Below are positions 19,006-27,215 of a stretch of 64,000 bases of DNA, in pieces. Each line of letters starts with the position of its first letter. Positions within the stretch are counted from its first letter, which is position 1. Made by a program: the position numbers and the translations under genes. The stretch comes from JAIOPA01 sp036522895 (GTDB lineage: Bacteria > Eisenbacteria > RBG-16-71-46), in the NCBI GenBank assembly GCA_036522895.1, contig DATDEX010000279.1, positions 1 to 64,000 on the forward strand, read 5' to 3'. Under the pieces are notes generated by a model that made no database searches, was not told where the DNA came from, and saw only the letters and a list, made by a program, of their open reading frames with translations.

Positions 19006-20373
19006 ATGCCCTCCCCAACCTCTTACCTCTCCGACCACCAGCCCCGCTTCCTCGCCGAGCTTCTCGATTTCCTCCGCATCCCGAGCATCTCCGCGATCTC
19101 GGCGCACGCCGCCGACGTTCGCCGCGCCGCCGACTGGGTGGCCGCGCGCGTCACCGCCGCGGGCATGGAGCACGTGCAGATCCTGCCCACCGGTGGCCAC
19201 CCGGTCGTCTACGCCGACTGGCTCCACGCGCCGGGCAAGCCCACGATTCTGATCTACGGACACTTCGACGTTCAGCCCGTCGACCCGCTCGACCTGTGGA
19301 CGAGCCCGCCGTTCGTGCCCGTGGTGCGCGACGACAAGGTGTTCGCCCGCGGCGCCACCGACGACAAGGGCAACATGCTGGTACCCATCCTCGCGGTCGA
19401 GGCGCTGCTCAACTCCACGCACGCGTTGCCGGTCAATCTCAAGTTCTTCTTCGAGGGCCAGGAGGAGATCGGGAGCCCGCAGCTCGGCGAGTTCGTTCCA
19501 GAACACAAGCGCCTCCTCGCCTGCGACATGGTGGTGAGCTCCGACGGCGTCCAGTGGAGCCCGACGCAGCCGCTCATCCTGGTGGGCCTGCGCGGTGGCT
19601 GCGGCATCGAGCTCACGGTCAAGGCCGCCCGCGCCGACCTCCACTCCGGCCTCTACGGCGGCACGGTGCAGAACCCGATTCACGCGCTGAGCACACTCAT
19701 CGCCTCGATGCACGACGCCGAGGGCCGCGTGAGCGTCCCCGGCTTCTACGACGACGTGCTGCCGCTGAGCGCGCTCCAGCGCGAGCGCATCGCGAAGGTG
19801 CCCTACGACGAATCCGCCGAGATCGCGAGCCTCGGCGTGCCCGGGCTCTTCGGCGAGGCCGGCTACACCCCGCGCGAACGCGTCTGGGCCCGGCCGACGC
19901 TCGAGGTGAACGGCATCTGGGGCGGCTTCCAGGGCGAGGGCATCAAGACCGTGCTGCCGAGCGAAGCGCACGCCAAGATCACCTGCCGCCTCGTCGCCAA
20001 CCAGGATCCCTCGCGCGTGGTCGAGCGCCTGCTCGCACATGTCACAAGCCACACGCCGCCGGGCGTCACCGCTACGGCCACACCTCTCGCGTTCCGGGCC
20101 CACCCGTACCTGGTGCCCGAGGACGAGCCCAGCTTCGCCGCGGTGCGCGAGGTACTGGTCGAAATCTACGGAAAGGAGCCGTATTACGTGCGCACCGGCG
20201 GATCGATTCCCGTGTGCAGCCTGTTCCAGCGCCATCTCGGTGCCTACACGGCCAGCTTCGCGTTCGGCCTCGAAGACGAGGGTGCCCACTCGCCCGACGA
20301 GTTCCTGCGGCTCGAGAGCTTCCGCAAGGGGCAGGACGCGTACTGTAGGCTGCTGAACAGGCTGGGAAGGTAG
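19006..20373 (+). CDS. M20-family metallodipeptidase
   Basis: A 455-residue M20 peptidase. ILIYGHFDVQP and FARGATDDKGNML supply the first metal ligands and bridging Asp, EGQEEIGSPQ the catalytic Glu pair, and EGAHSPDEFLR the C-terminal His ligand. The dimerisation lid domain lies at about residues 200-330 (GGCGIELTVKAARADLHSGL). It removes amino acids from small peptides in the cytoplasm, probably with two zinc or manganese ions. The ATG at 19006 begins the conserved family N-terminus (SYLSDHQPRFLAELLDFLRI); the open frame upstream to 18775 lacks conserved sequence. About 245 bp of featureless DNA precede it. Confidence 0.92.
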   Translation: MPSPTSYLSDHQPRFLAELLDFLRIPSISAISAHAADVRRAADWVAARVTAAGMEHVQILPTGGHPVVYADWLHAPGKPTILIYGHFDVQPVDPLDLWTSPPFVPVVRDDKVFARGATDDKGNMLVPILAVEALLNSTHALPVNLKFFFEGQEEIGSPQLGEFVPEHKRLLACDMVVSSDGVQWSPTQPLILVGLRGGCGIELTVKAARADLHSGLYGGTVQNPIHALSTLIASMHDAEGRVSVPGFYDDVLPLSALQRERIAKVPYDESAEIASLGVPGLFGEAGYTPRERVWARPTLEVNGIWGGFQGEGIKTVLPSEAHAKITCRLVANQDPSRVVERLLAHVTSHTPPGVTATATPLAFRAHPYLVPEDEPSFAAVREVLVEIYGKEPYYVRTGGSIPVCSLFQRHLGAYTASFAFGLEDEGAHSPDEFLRLESFRKGQDAYCRLLNRLGR

Positions 20374-20422
20374 TTCAACCGCCCGGGCCATCGCGGCAAC
20401 CTGCTGCCGCACTTGCCATTTC

Positions 20423-20458
20423 CGCTAATAAGCGTAGACTAGAGATCGCTTAATAAGC
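20423..20458. promoter_or_regulatory. Paired AATAAGC dyads upstream of fic
   Basis: CGCTAATAAGCG (20423-20434) and CGCTTAATAAGC (20447-20458) are two related dyads whose starts are 24 bp apart, in the short AT-rich gap before the Fic gene. Their pairing fits cooperative binding by a winged-helix regulator, perhaps the C-terminal domain of the Fic protein itself. Confidence 0.45.
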
Positions 20459-20495
20459 TGCCGCCTTCCGAAGGAACGCTGAATAGGGGGCCGGG

Positions 20496-21659
20496 GTGAA
20501 GCGATCGACGACCGGGGAGTACGTGACGACGGCGGTGGCGGGCGAGAGCATTCGCTCGTTCATCCCCAGTCCGCTGCCGCCCTCCCCGCCGCTCGACCTG
20601 CCGGGAGAGCTTGGTCATCGCCTCGACCGAGCGCACATCGCCCTCGGGCGTTTGGACGGTGTCTCCGGAACTCTGCCCGACCCGCACTTGTTCCTCTACG
20701 CCTACGTGCGCAAGGAAGCCGTGCTGTCGTCGCAGATCGAGGGCACGCAGTCCTCGCTCTCGGACCTTCTGCTCTTCGAACTGGACGAGGTGCCGGGCGT
20801 GCCGTTCGACGACGTGGTCGAGGTCTCGAACTACGTCGCCGCGCTCGAGTACGGGCTCGGGCGCATCCGCGCGGGGTTTCCGCTCTCGAACCGACTGATC
20901 TGCGAGGTGCATGCCAAGCTCCTCTCGAGAGGCCGCGGGCAGAACAAGTCCCCGGGCGAGTTCCGGCGCTCTCAGAACTGGATCGGTGGTTTCCGGCCCG
21001 GCGACGCCAACTTCGTGCCCCCGCCACCCCAGCGCGTGGACGAGTCGATGGCTGCGCTGGAGCGTTTCCTCCACGACGATCCGGTGAAGACCCCGACGCT
21101 GCTCAAGGCCGCTCTCGCGCATGTGCAGTTCGAGACCATCCATCCGTTCCTGGACGGCAACGGCCGCGTGGGGAGGCTGCTGATCCCGATGCTCCTCTGC
21201 ATCGAGGGCGTGCTGCGCGAGCCGCTGCTCTACCTGAGCCTCTACCTCAAGCAGAACCGGGCTCGCTACTACGAGCTGCTCGATCGCGTGCGCGCCGAAG
21301 GTGACTGGGAGGAGTGGGTCGAGTTCTTCGCCATCGGCGTCGAGGAGACGGCGAACGGAGCCGTGGCCACGGCGCAACGGATGAACGACATGGCTCAGAA
21401 GGATCGCGCCGCGATCCAGGGAATTGGGCGTGTCGCGGGCTCCACGCTGCAGGTGCATCATGCGCTCCTGGCCCGGCCCATCAACACGATCGCCCGGATC
21501 TCCACGGATGCGAAGCTCTCGGTGCCCGCGGTGACGAGTGCGATCGCGGCCCTGCGGGAGCTCGGCCTCGTGCGAGAGATCACGGGGCGCAAACGCGGGC
21601 GGGTGTTCGCATACGGGCCTTACCTCGAGGTGCTCCAGCAGGGCACGGAGCGCGCATGA
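20496..21659 (+). CDS. Fic-domain AMP-transferase with N-terminal inhibitory helix and C-terminal winged helix
   Basis: A 387-residue protein. The Fic core motif HPFLDGNGRVGR starts near residue 216, giving an intact catalytic His and ATP-binding GNGR. An autoinhibitory motif, SSQIEGTQSS near residue 78, marks a Fic protein with a built-in N-terminal inhibitory helix. The C-terminal 80 residues look like a winged helix (ISTDAKLSVPAVTSAIAALR, then ELGLVREITGRKRGRVF). By family it transfers AMP to hydroxyl side chains of target proteins. The wHTH type is often self-regulated, and paired dyads stand just upstream. The start is a GTG with only a weak ribosome site. Confidence 0.92.
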   Translation: MKRSTTGEYVTTAVAGESIRSFIPSPLPPSPPLDLPGELGHRLDRAHIALGRLDGVSGTLPDPHLFLYAYVRKEAVLSSQIEGTQSSLSDLLLFELDEVPGVPFDDVVEVSNYVAALEYGLGRIRAGFPLSNRLICEVHAKLLSRGRGQNKSPGEFRRSQNWIGGFRPGDANFVPPPPQRVDESMAALERFLHDDPVKTPTLLKAALAHVQFETIHPFLDGNGRVGRLLIPMLLCIEGVLREPLLYLSLYLKQNRARYYELLDRVRAEGDWEEWVEFFAIGVEETANGAVATAQRMNDMAQKDRAAIQGIGRVAGSTLQVHHALLARPINTIARISTDAKLSVPAVTSAIAALRELGLVREITGRKRGRVFAYGPYLEVLQQGTERA

Positions 21660-21693
21660 GGGCGAGGCGGGAAGACTCCATTGGAGGACAACC

Positions 21694-22713
21694 ATGAAGC
21701 AACTGCCCGGCCGTCTGCTGTTCCTCGTCATGCCCGCCGCGCTGGCGGTGATGTGTGGTTGTGAGAGCGAAGCCACCAGGACCGCCAAGACCGCCGCCGC
21801 CCCCGGCGTGTACGACATCCACGAGAAGTACGTCGACGCGAACGGCGAGCTGATCTACGTCAAGTCGTTCGGGCGGGGCGAGCCGCTGGTCGTGGTGCAC
21901 GGCGGCCCGGGCGCGTCGCACGATTACCTGCTGCCCTACTTGGTTCCGCTCGCGCGCAAGAACCGGCTCGTGTTCATCGACGAGCGCGGCTCGGGCAAGT
22001 CGCAGAAGCTCGAGGACCCCAAGGGTTACACGGTCGAGAACATGGTCGAGGACGTCGAGGCCGTGCGCCGCTCGCTCGACCTGGGCAAGATCAACCTGCT
22101 CGGCCACTCCTACGGCGGCGTGCTGGCGCAGGCCTACGCGTTCAAGTACCCGGTCAACCTGCGCCACCTGGTGCTCTGCAGCACGTTCCACAGCACGAAG
22201 GCGCTCAATGCGCTGTTCGTGCAGATGAAGTCGCGCATGCCGGCCGACCTGCGCGCGCGCATCGACAAAGCGGAGAAGTCCGGCCTCTACGGGCAGGGCC
22301 ACGAGTGGGAGAAGGGCCGCTACCCGACGAGCTACATGAACGACGCGTGGGGCGGCGGCTACTTCCAATACCTCTACCAGAACCATCCTGACGCCAACTT
22401 CGACCCGGTCGCCAACGGCATCATGTCGTGGGACCTCTATCGCGAAATGTGGGGCTCGCACGGCGAGTTCGTGATTGACGGCAACCTCACGAGCGTCGAG
22501 TACGCGGACCGGTTGAAGTCGCTCGAGATACCCACGCTCATCACCGCCGGCGATCACGACGAGTGCGACCCCTCGATCGCGCACGCAATGAACTCGCTCA
22601 TCCCGGGCTCCAAGCTCGTCGTGTTCCCGCACAGCGGCCACATGACGTTCGTGGACCAGCCGGGGCTGTTCGTGAGCGCGGTGAACGACTTCCTGCACCC
22701 CGCGACCGAGTAG
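21694..22713 (+). CDS. Lipoprotein alpha/beta hydrolase, proline iminopeptidase-like (S33)
   Basis: A 339-residue hydrolase with a lipoprotein signal (LVMPAALAVMCGCES; lipobox Cys about residue 24), so it is probably membrane-anchored. VVHGGPGASHDYLLPYLVPL gives the oxyanion HGGPG, LLGHSYGGVLAQAYA the nucleophile Ser, ITAGDHDECDP the Asp and PHSGHMTFVDQ the His. These are typical of proline iminopeptidases (family S33), which release N-terminal proline. GGAGG precedes the ATG at 21694. An exported lipoprotein form is less usual than the cytoplasmic enzyme and suggests peptide scavenging at the envelope. The next gene starts 13 bases downstream. Confidence 0.88.
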   Translation: MKQLPGRLLFLVMPAALAVMCGCESEATRTAKTAAAPGVYDIHEKYVDANGELIYVKSFGRGEPLVVVHGGPGASHDYLLPYLVPLARKNRLVFIDERGSGKSQKLEDPKGYTVENMVEDVEAVRRSLDLGKINLLGHSYGGVLAQAYAFKYPVNLRHLVLCSTFHSTKALNALFVQMKSRMPADLRARIDKAEKSGLYGQGHEWEKGRYPTSYMNDAWGGGYFQYLYQNHPDANFDPVANGIMSWDLYREMWGSHGEFVIDGNLTSVEYADRLKSLEIPTLITAGDHDECDPSIAHAMNSLIPGSKLVVFPHSGHMTFVDQPGLFVSAVNDFLHPATE

Positions 22714-22726
22714 GGCGATCGGAACG

Positions 22727-23494
22727 ATGCTGATCCGCTTCGACGGCCGCACGGCCATCGTCACCGGCGCCGCGCACGGCCTCGGCCGCGCGATCGCGCT
22801 GGCGCTGGCCGAGCGGGGCGCCCACGTGGTCGGCTGCGACGTGCTCGCCGATGAGTTGGCGGCCACCGCGAAGCTCGCCGCGGCGGAGGGCGGCTCGCTC
22901 GAGGCCCGTCCGCTCGACGTGACCGATCGCGCCGCCGTGCACGCCATGGCGAGCGAAACGTTCGCCGCACGCGGCCGGATCGACGTGCTGGTGAACGATG
23001 CCGGTGGCGTCGCGGGGCAGGTGGGCCGGCCGCTCGAACAAGTGACGGAGGCCGACTGGCGCGCGATCGTGGGCGTGAACCTCGACGGCGCGTTCCATTG
23101 CAGCCAGGCCGTGGCGCCGGCCATGAAGGCGGCGCACTGGGGGCGGATCGTGAACATCTCGAGTGGCGCGGGCCTCGGCGTGAGCCTGACCGGCATCCAG
23201 GCCTACGCCGCGGCCAAGGCCGCGCAGATCGGGCTCACGCGGCAGCTCGCGCACGAGCTGGGGCCGTGGGGCATCACCGTGAACGCCGTGGCGCCGGGAT
23301 TCGTGCGCAGCAATCCGACCACCGAGCGGCAGTGGCTCGCGCTCGGCGAAGAGGGCCAGCAGCGGCTGGTCGAGGGCATCGCGACGCGACGCCTGGGCAC
23401 GCCCGAAGACATCGTGCACGGCGTGCTCTACTTCGCGAGCGAGCAGGCGAGCTGGGTCACGGGGCAGACGCTGGCGATCGACGGGGGGAAGTGA
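22727..23494 (+). CDS. Short-chain dehydrogenase/reductase
   Basis: A 255-residue classical SDR. VTGAAHGLGRAIALALAERG is the nucleotide-binding glycine motif, VNDAGGVAGQ the variant NNAG strand, and SSGAG and AYAAAKAAQIGLTR hold the catalytic Ser, Tyr and Lys. WVTGQTLAIDGGK ends the protein in the usual way. An acidic residue after beta-2 (VGCDVLADE) favours NAD over NADP. It starts 13 bases after the S33 hydrolase and is probably cotranscribed. Substrate unknown. Confidence 0.9.
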   Translation: MLIRFDGRTAIVTGAAHGLGRAIALALAERGAHVVGCDVLADELAATAKLAAAEGGSLEARPLDVTDRAAVHAMASETFAARGRIDVLVNDAGGVAGQVGRPLEQVTEADWRAIVGVNLDGAFHCSQAVAPAMKAAHWGRIVNISSGAGLGVSLTGIQAYAAAKAAQIGLTRQLAHELGPWGITVNAVAPGFVRSNPTTERQWLALGEEGQQRLVEGIATRRLGTPEDIVHGVLYFASEQASWVTGQTLAIDGGK

Positions 23495-23543
23495 CCGCTA
23501 TCCAGCAATCGTTTCCCGCGGGCCGTCCGCACTCCACGACCCG

Positions 23544-26500
23544 CTACGACCCCGACTCGATCGGCTTCATCCCCGCCCCCGTCAGCTTCGCATTGAGCGC
23601 CGGCAGCTCCGTGGCGACGAACTTCTCCCACGCGGCAATCGCCGCGTCCACCATCGGCAGCAGTTTTGCGACGCCTTCGCGCGCGTCCGGTGACGGGGCG
23701 ACGTCGGCGCCCTCGACCGCCTCACGCAGGTTGCCGAGCGCGCCCGCGAGCCAGCGCAGGCTCTCGAGGTGTTTGGGCGGAAACGCGAACGCGTTCGCCG
23801 GGTTCGTGCTCGGCTCGCTTCCCGAGAGCGCGGTGAGCCGCGCCTGGAACGCATCGAGCACGGCAACGATCGGGGCCTGCGCCCCGCCGCGGCGGGCGGT
23901 GAGCTCCTTCTGGAGCTTGCCGGCGGCGTCCGCGGCCTTGGCGAGCCGCACCGAGCCCAGCTCGATCTGGCGCGCCAGATCGAACTGCTCCCGGTACGCG
24001 GCGGGCTCGAGTTTCACGCGCGGATCCGGCGCCAGCGTCAGCGGGCGCGTGAGCGCCTGGCCCGCCACGGTCAGCGTTACCGTGTAGTCGCCCGGCGGCG
24101 CCCACGCGCCGTCGGTCCCGCGCCCGGGGCGCCCTCCGACCGCGCCCTGCGGCGCGTAGTGGAGCGACCACACGAAGCGATGCATGCCGGCGGTTGCGGC
24201 GAGTCGGCGCGCCGGCGTGATCCACTGCGGCGCGGTGGGCATGTGGGCCGGGTCCGGCGGCGCGGTCGAGTCGGCGCTCGACCAGTGCTGGACGAGCTGT
24301 CCCGCGGCGTCGTGAATCTCGAGCGTCACCGGCTGCGTCGCGCCGGCGCCCAGCACGTAATCGATCCATGCGCCCGCGGGCGGGTTGGGGGCCATGGGCT
24401 CGTCCTTGGGCATCGGCGTGCCGGTGAAGTGGGCGGGCCGCTCGCGAAACGTCTTCGCGGGCGCGTAGAGCCAGGCCGCGGCGGCGGCCACCTTGGCCTC
24501 CACCTGGCGCAGCGGCGCAACCCCGTCCAGCACCCAGATGCCGCGGCCGTGCGTCGCGATCACCAGGTCGTCCTCGTGGACGACGAGGTCGCGCACCGAG
24601 GTGACCGGCAGGCCGAGCTGCAACGACTGCCAGTGGTCGCCGTCGTCGAACGAGACGTACACGCCCTCCTCGGTCGCCGCGTAGAGGAGCCCTCGGCGCA
24701 AGGGATCCTCGCGCACGGCATTGACGAAGTGGTCGGCGGGGATGCCGCTCGCCACCCACTGCCAGCTCCTCCCGCCGTCACGCGTGCGGTAGATGTAGGG
24801 CTTGCGATCGTCCAGCCGGTGCCGGTCCACGGCTAGGTAGGCGGCCTCGGCGTCGAAGTGCGAGGCCTCGATGATCCCGACCTTCGACCAGGGCGTGAGC
24901 GCGCCGGGCGTCACGTTCGCCCAGTGCGCCCCGTCGTCGCGCGTGCGCCACACGAGGCCGTCGTCGGTGCCCGCCCAGAGGTCGTGGTCGGCGAGCGCCG
25001 AGGGCGCGAGCGCGTACACCACCCCGCGCCGCGGCCCGAGGCCCAGGTCGTGCGCGGCGCTCACCCGGTCGAGGTTGGCGGGGGCACCTGGAGCCTCGCG
25101 GGTCAGGTCGGGGCTGATCACGGTCCAGTGCTCGCCGCGATCTTCCGTGCGGAACACTTTCTGGCGCGCGAAGTAGAGCACGTGCGGGTCGCGGCGCGAG
25201 AAGGCGAGTGGCAGCGTCCAGGTGGTCCGCCACTGGTCGGGCAGCGGGAGCGTCGGGTCGATCGAGTGCACCTGGTCCGTGCGCGAGTCGTAGCGGTCCA
25301 CCGTGCCCCCGTAGAGCACCTCGGGATCGAGCGGGTCGGGCACGAGGTACTGCGATTCGCCGCCCGGGGTGAGCTCGCGGAACTGCTCGAGCGTGACGCC
25401 GTCCACCGTGCTCGTGCGGCTCGGCAGGCCGACCGCGCCCGCGTCCTGCTGCGCGCCGTAGACCCAGTAGGGGAACCGGTTGTCGGCGGAAACGTGGTAG
25501 ATCTGCGCCGTCGGCTGGTTGTACCAGGAGCTCCAGCTCCGGCCGCCGTCGGTGCTCACGATCGTGCCCTGGTCCGTGCCCAGCACGCGGCTCTCCGGGT
25601 TCGTCGGATCGATCCACAGCGTGTGGAAGTCGTCGCCCGTGGCGTCGCCTTCGATGGGCGCGAAGGACGAACCGCCGTCCGTCGAGCGGAGGAGGAGCGT
25701 GTTGCACACGTAGACCACGTCGGCGTTCTCCGGCTCCACGGTGACGCCGCTGAAATACCAGCCGCGCTGCCAGATCCGCGTGTCGGAGCTGGTCCGCCTC
25801 CAGTGTGCGCCGCGATCGTCGGAGCGGTAGAGCCCGCCCGAGTCGGCGTCGACCACCGCGTACAGGCGCGCGGGCTCGCTCGGCGCCACCGCGAGGCCGA
25901 TGCGACCGGGCGACGCGGCAAAGCCGTTGCCGGCGAGCTTCGCCCAGTGCTCGCCGCCGTCGGTCGACTTGTAGAGCCCCGAGCCGGGGCCGCTCGAGGG
26001 GGGATAGATGTTCCACGGCGTCCGCCGCGCCTGCCAGAGCGCCGCGTAGAGAACGCGCGGATCGTCGGGGGCGAGCACCACGTCGATCGCGCCCGTGTTC
26101 GCGTCGGGACCGAGCACCTTGGTCCAGTGCGCGCCGCCGTCGCGCGTGCGGAACACGCCGCGCTCGGCGTTGGGGCCATAGGGGTGGCCGAGGGCGGCGA
26201 CCCACGCGACGTTCGCGTCGTGCGGGTCCACCTGGATGCGTCCGATCTGCTGGCTGTCGCCCAGGCCGTCGAAGCGCCACGTCGCGCCGCCGTCGTCCGA
26301 GCGGTAGACGCCTTTGCCCTGTGAGATGTCGGAGCGCATATCGGCTTCGCCGGTGCCGGCGTAGATCACGCGCGGATTCGAGGGCGCAATGGCGAGCGCG
26401 CCGATCGAGCCCACGGGCGCCGTGCCGAAGATCGGCCGCCACGTGCGCCCGGCGTTCGTGCTCTCCCACACGCCGCCGTTGACCGCGCCGAAGTAGAAGT

Positions 26501-26663
26501 GGCGCGGCTCGCCCGGAACGCCCGACACCGCGAGCACGCGCCCGCCGCGGAACGGGCCCACGAGCCGCCAGTGGAGGTCCTGGAACAGGACCGGGTTCAC
26601 GGGCGCCGCGAGAGCGGAGCTGGCGACGAGCAGGCAGGACGCGACGAGGCGGAGCATGGACAT
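23544..26663 (-). CDS. Secreted sortilin/BNR-type beta-propeller protein
   Basis: A 1039-residue exported protein with a signal peptide (MSMLRLVASCLLVASSALAA). From residue 30 to about 730 it holds at least ten Asp-box hairpins: YRSDDGGATWRF, FRTRDGGAHWTK, YKSTDGGEHWAK, VSTDGGRSWSS, YRTRDGGRSWQW and others. This indicates the large sortilin/Vps10-like propeller common in environmental Bacteroidota, Gemmatimonadota and Acidobacteriota. A beta-rich domain and a helical C-terminus (ELGSVRLAKAADAAGKLQKE) follow. Such proteins are often labelled glycosyl hydrolases, but no catalytic residues can be assigned. GGGAG lies six bases before the ATG. Confidence 0.88.
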   Translation of the reverse strand: MSMLRLVASCLLVASSALAAPVNPVLFQDLHWRLVGPFRGGRVLAVSGVPGEPRHFYFGAVNGGVWESTNAGRTWRPIFGTAPVGSIGALAIAPSNPRVIYAGTGEADMRSDISQGKGVYRSDDGGATWRFDGLGDSQQIGRIQVDPHDANVAWVAALGHPYGPNAERGVFRTRDGGAHWTKVLGPDANTGAIDVVLAPDDPRVLYAALWQARRTPWNIYPPSSGPGSGLYKSTDGGEHWAKLAGNGFAASPGRIGLAVAPSEPARLYAVVDADSGGLYRSDDRGAHWRRTSSDTRIWQRGWYFSGVTVEPENADVVYVCNTLLLRSTDGGSSFAPIEGDATGDDFHTLWIDPTNPESRVLGTDQGTIVSTDGGRSWSSWYNQPTAQIYHVSADNRFPYWVYGAQQDAGAVGLPSRTSTVDGVTLEQFRELTPGGESQYLVPDPLDPEVLYGGTVDRYDSRTDQVHSIDPTLPLPDQWRTTWTLPLAFSRRDPHVLYFARQKVFRTEDRGEHWTVISPDLTREAPGAPANLDRVSAAHDLGLGPRRGVVYALAPSALADHDLWAGTDDGLVWRTRDDGAHWANVTPGALTPWSKVGIIEASHFDAEAAYLAVDRHRLDDRKPYIYRTRDGGRSWQWVASGIPADHFVNAVREDPLRRGLLYAATEEGVYVSFDDGDHWQSLQLGLPVTSVRDLVVHEDDLVIATHGRGIWVLDGVAPLRQVEAKVAAAAAWLYAPAKTFRERPAHFTGTPMPKDEPMAPNPPAGAWIDYVLGAGATQPVTLEIHDAAGQLVQHWSSADSTAPPDPAHMPTAPQWITPARRLAATAGMHRFVWSLHYAPQGAVGGRPGRGTDGAWAPPGDYTVTLTVAGQALTRPLTLAPDPRVKLEPAAYREQFDLARQIELGSVRLAKAADAAGKLQKELTARRGGAQAPIVAVLDAFQARLTALSGSEPSTNPANAFAFPPKHLESLRWLAGALGNLREAVEGADVAPSPDAREGVAKLLPMVDAAIAAWEKFVATELPALNAKLTGAGMKPIESGS

Positions 26664-26794
26664 CGTGATCTCCCGGGGGGCGGACGGACGAACGGCGTTG
26701 AGCGCGCGCCATTCTAGGGCGAGGGGACGGGCGCGCGCAGCGGGGGGCGGGCGGGCGTCGGGGGCGCCCCAGTCGCGGGCGCGCCACTCTCTCC

Positions 26795-26841
26795 TTGACA
26801 GCTTAGGAGAGCAGTTCCTAGACTCCTGAGCATCTTAGGAG
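26795..26841 (+). promoter_or_regulatory. padR promoter with overlapping TTAGGAG dyads
   Basis: TTGACA (26795-26800) and TAGACT (26819-26824) with an 18-bp spacer form a good sigma-70-type promoter. Three TTAGGAG-like units, TTAGGAG (26803-26809), CTCCTGA (26823-26829, inverted) and TTAGGAG (26835-26841), cover the spacer, the -10 and the ribosome site. This layout suits PadR autorepression. Confidence 0.65.
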
Positions 26842-26846
26842 GGCGC

Positions 26847-27215
26847 ATGGGAGACGCGAAAAACACGGGACCGACGGGCGAACCCGCGCAGCTGCTGCAG
26901 GGCACGTTGGATCTCCTCATCCTGAAGGCCGTCTCGCTCGGCCGGCTCCACGGCTACGGCATCCTGGTTCGCATCGGCCAGATCTCGGGCCGCGCGCTGC
27001 TCGTGGAGCAGGGTGCCCTCTACCCGGCGCTCTTCCGGCTCGTGCGGCAGGGGCTCCTCAAGGGCACGTGGGGCACGTCGGACAACAATCGGCGCGCCAA
27101 GTTCTACGAGCTCACGGCGACGGGCCGCGCGCGGCTCCGCGAGGAGACCGCGGGCTGGAACCGCCTCGCCGCCGCCATCAACAGCGTGCTCGCCACGCAG
27201 CCGGGTGAAGTGTGA
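26847..27215 (+). CDS. PadR-family transcriptional regulator
   Basis: A 122-residue winged-helix protein of the short PadR class: QLLQGTLDLLILKAVSLGRL, then HGYGILVRI and EQGALYPALFRLVRQGLLKG with the usual wing (KFYELTATGRARLREET). AGGAGGG precedes the ATG. Its stop overlaps the GTG start of the ADOP permease (GTGA), a pairing typical of Acidobacteriota and related phyla, where the regulator is thought to control the permease in response to a small molecule. The dyads in its promoter suggest autoregulation. Confidence 0.95.
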   Translation: MGDAKNTGPTGEPAQLLQGTLDLLILKAVSLGRLHGYGILVRIGQISGRALLVEQGALYPALFRLVRQGLLKGTWGTSDNNRRAKFYELTATGRARLREETAGWNRLAAAINSVLATQPGEV

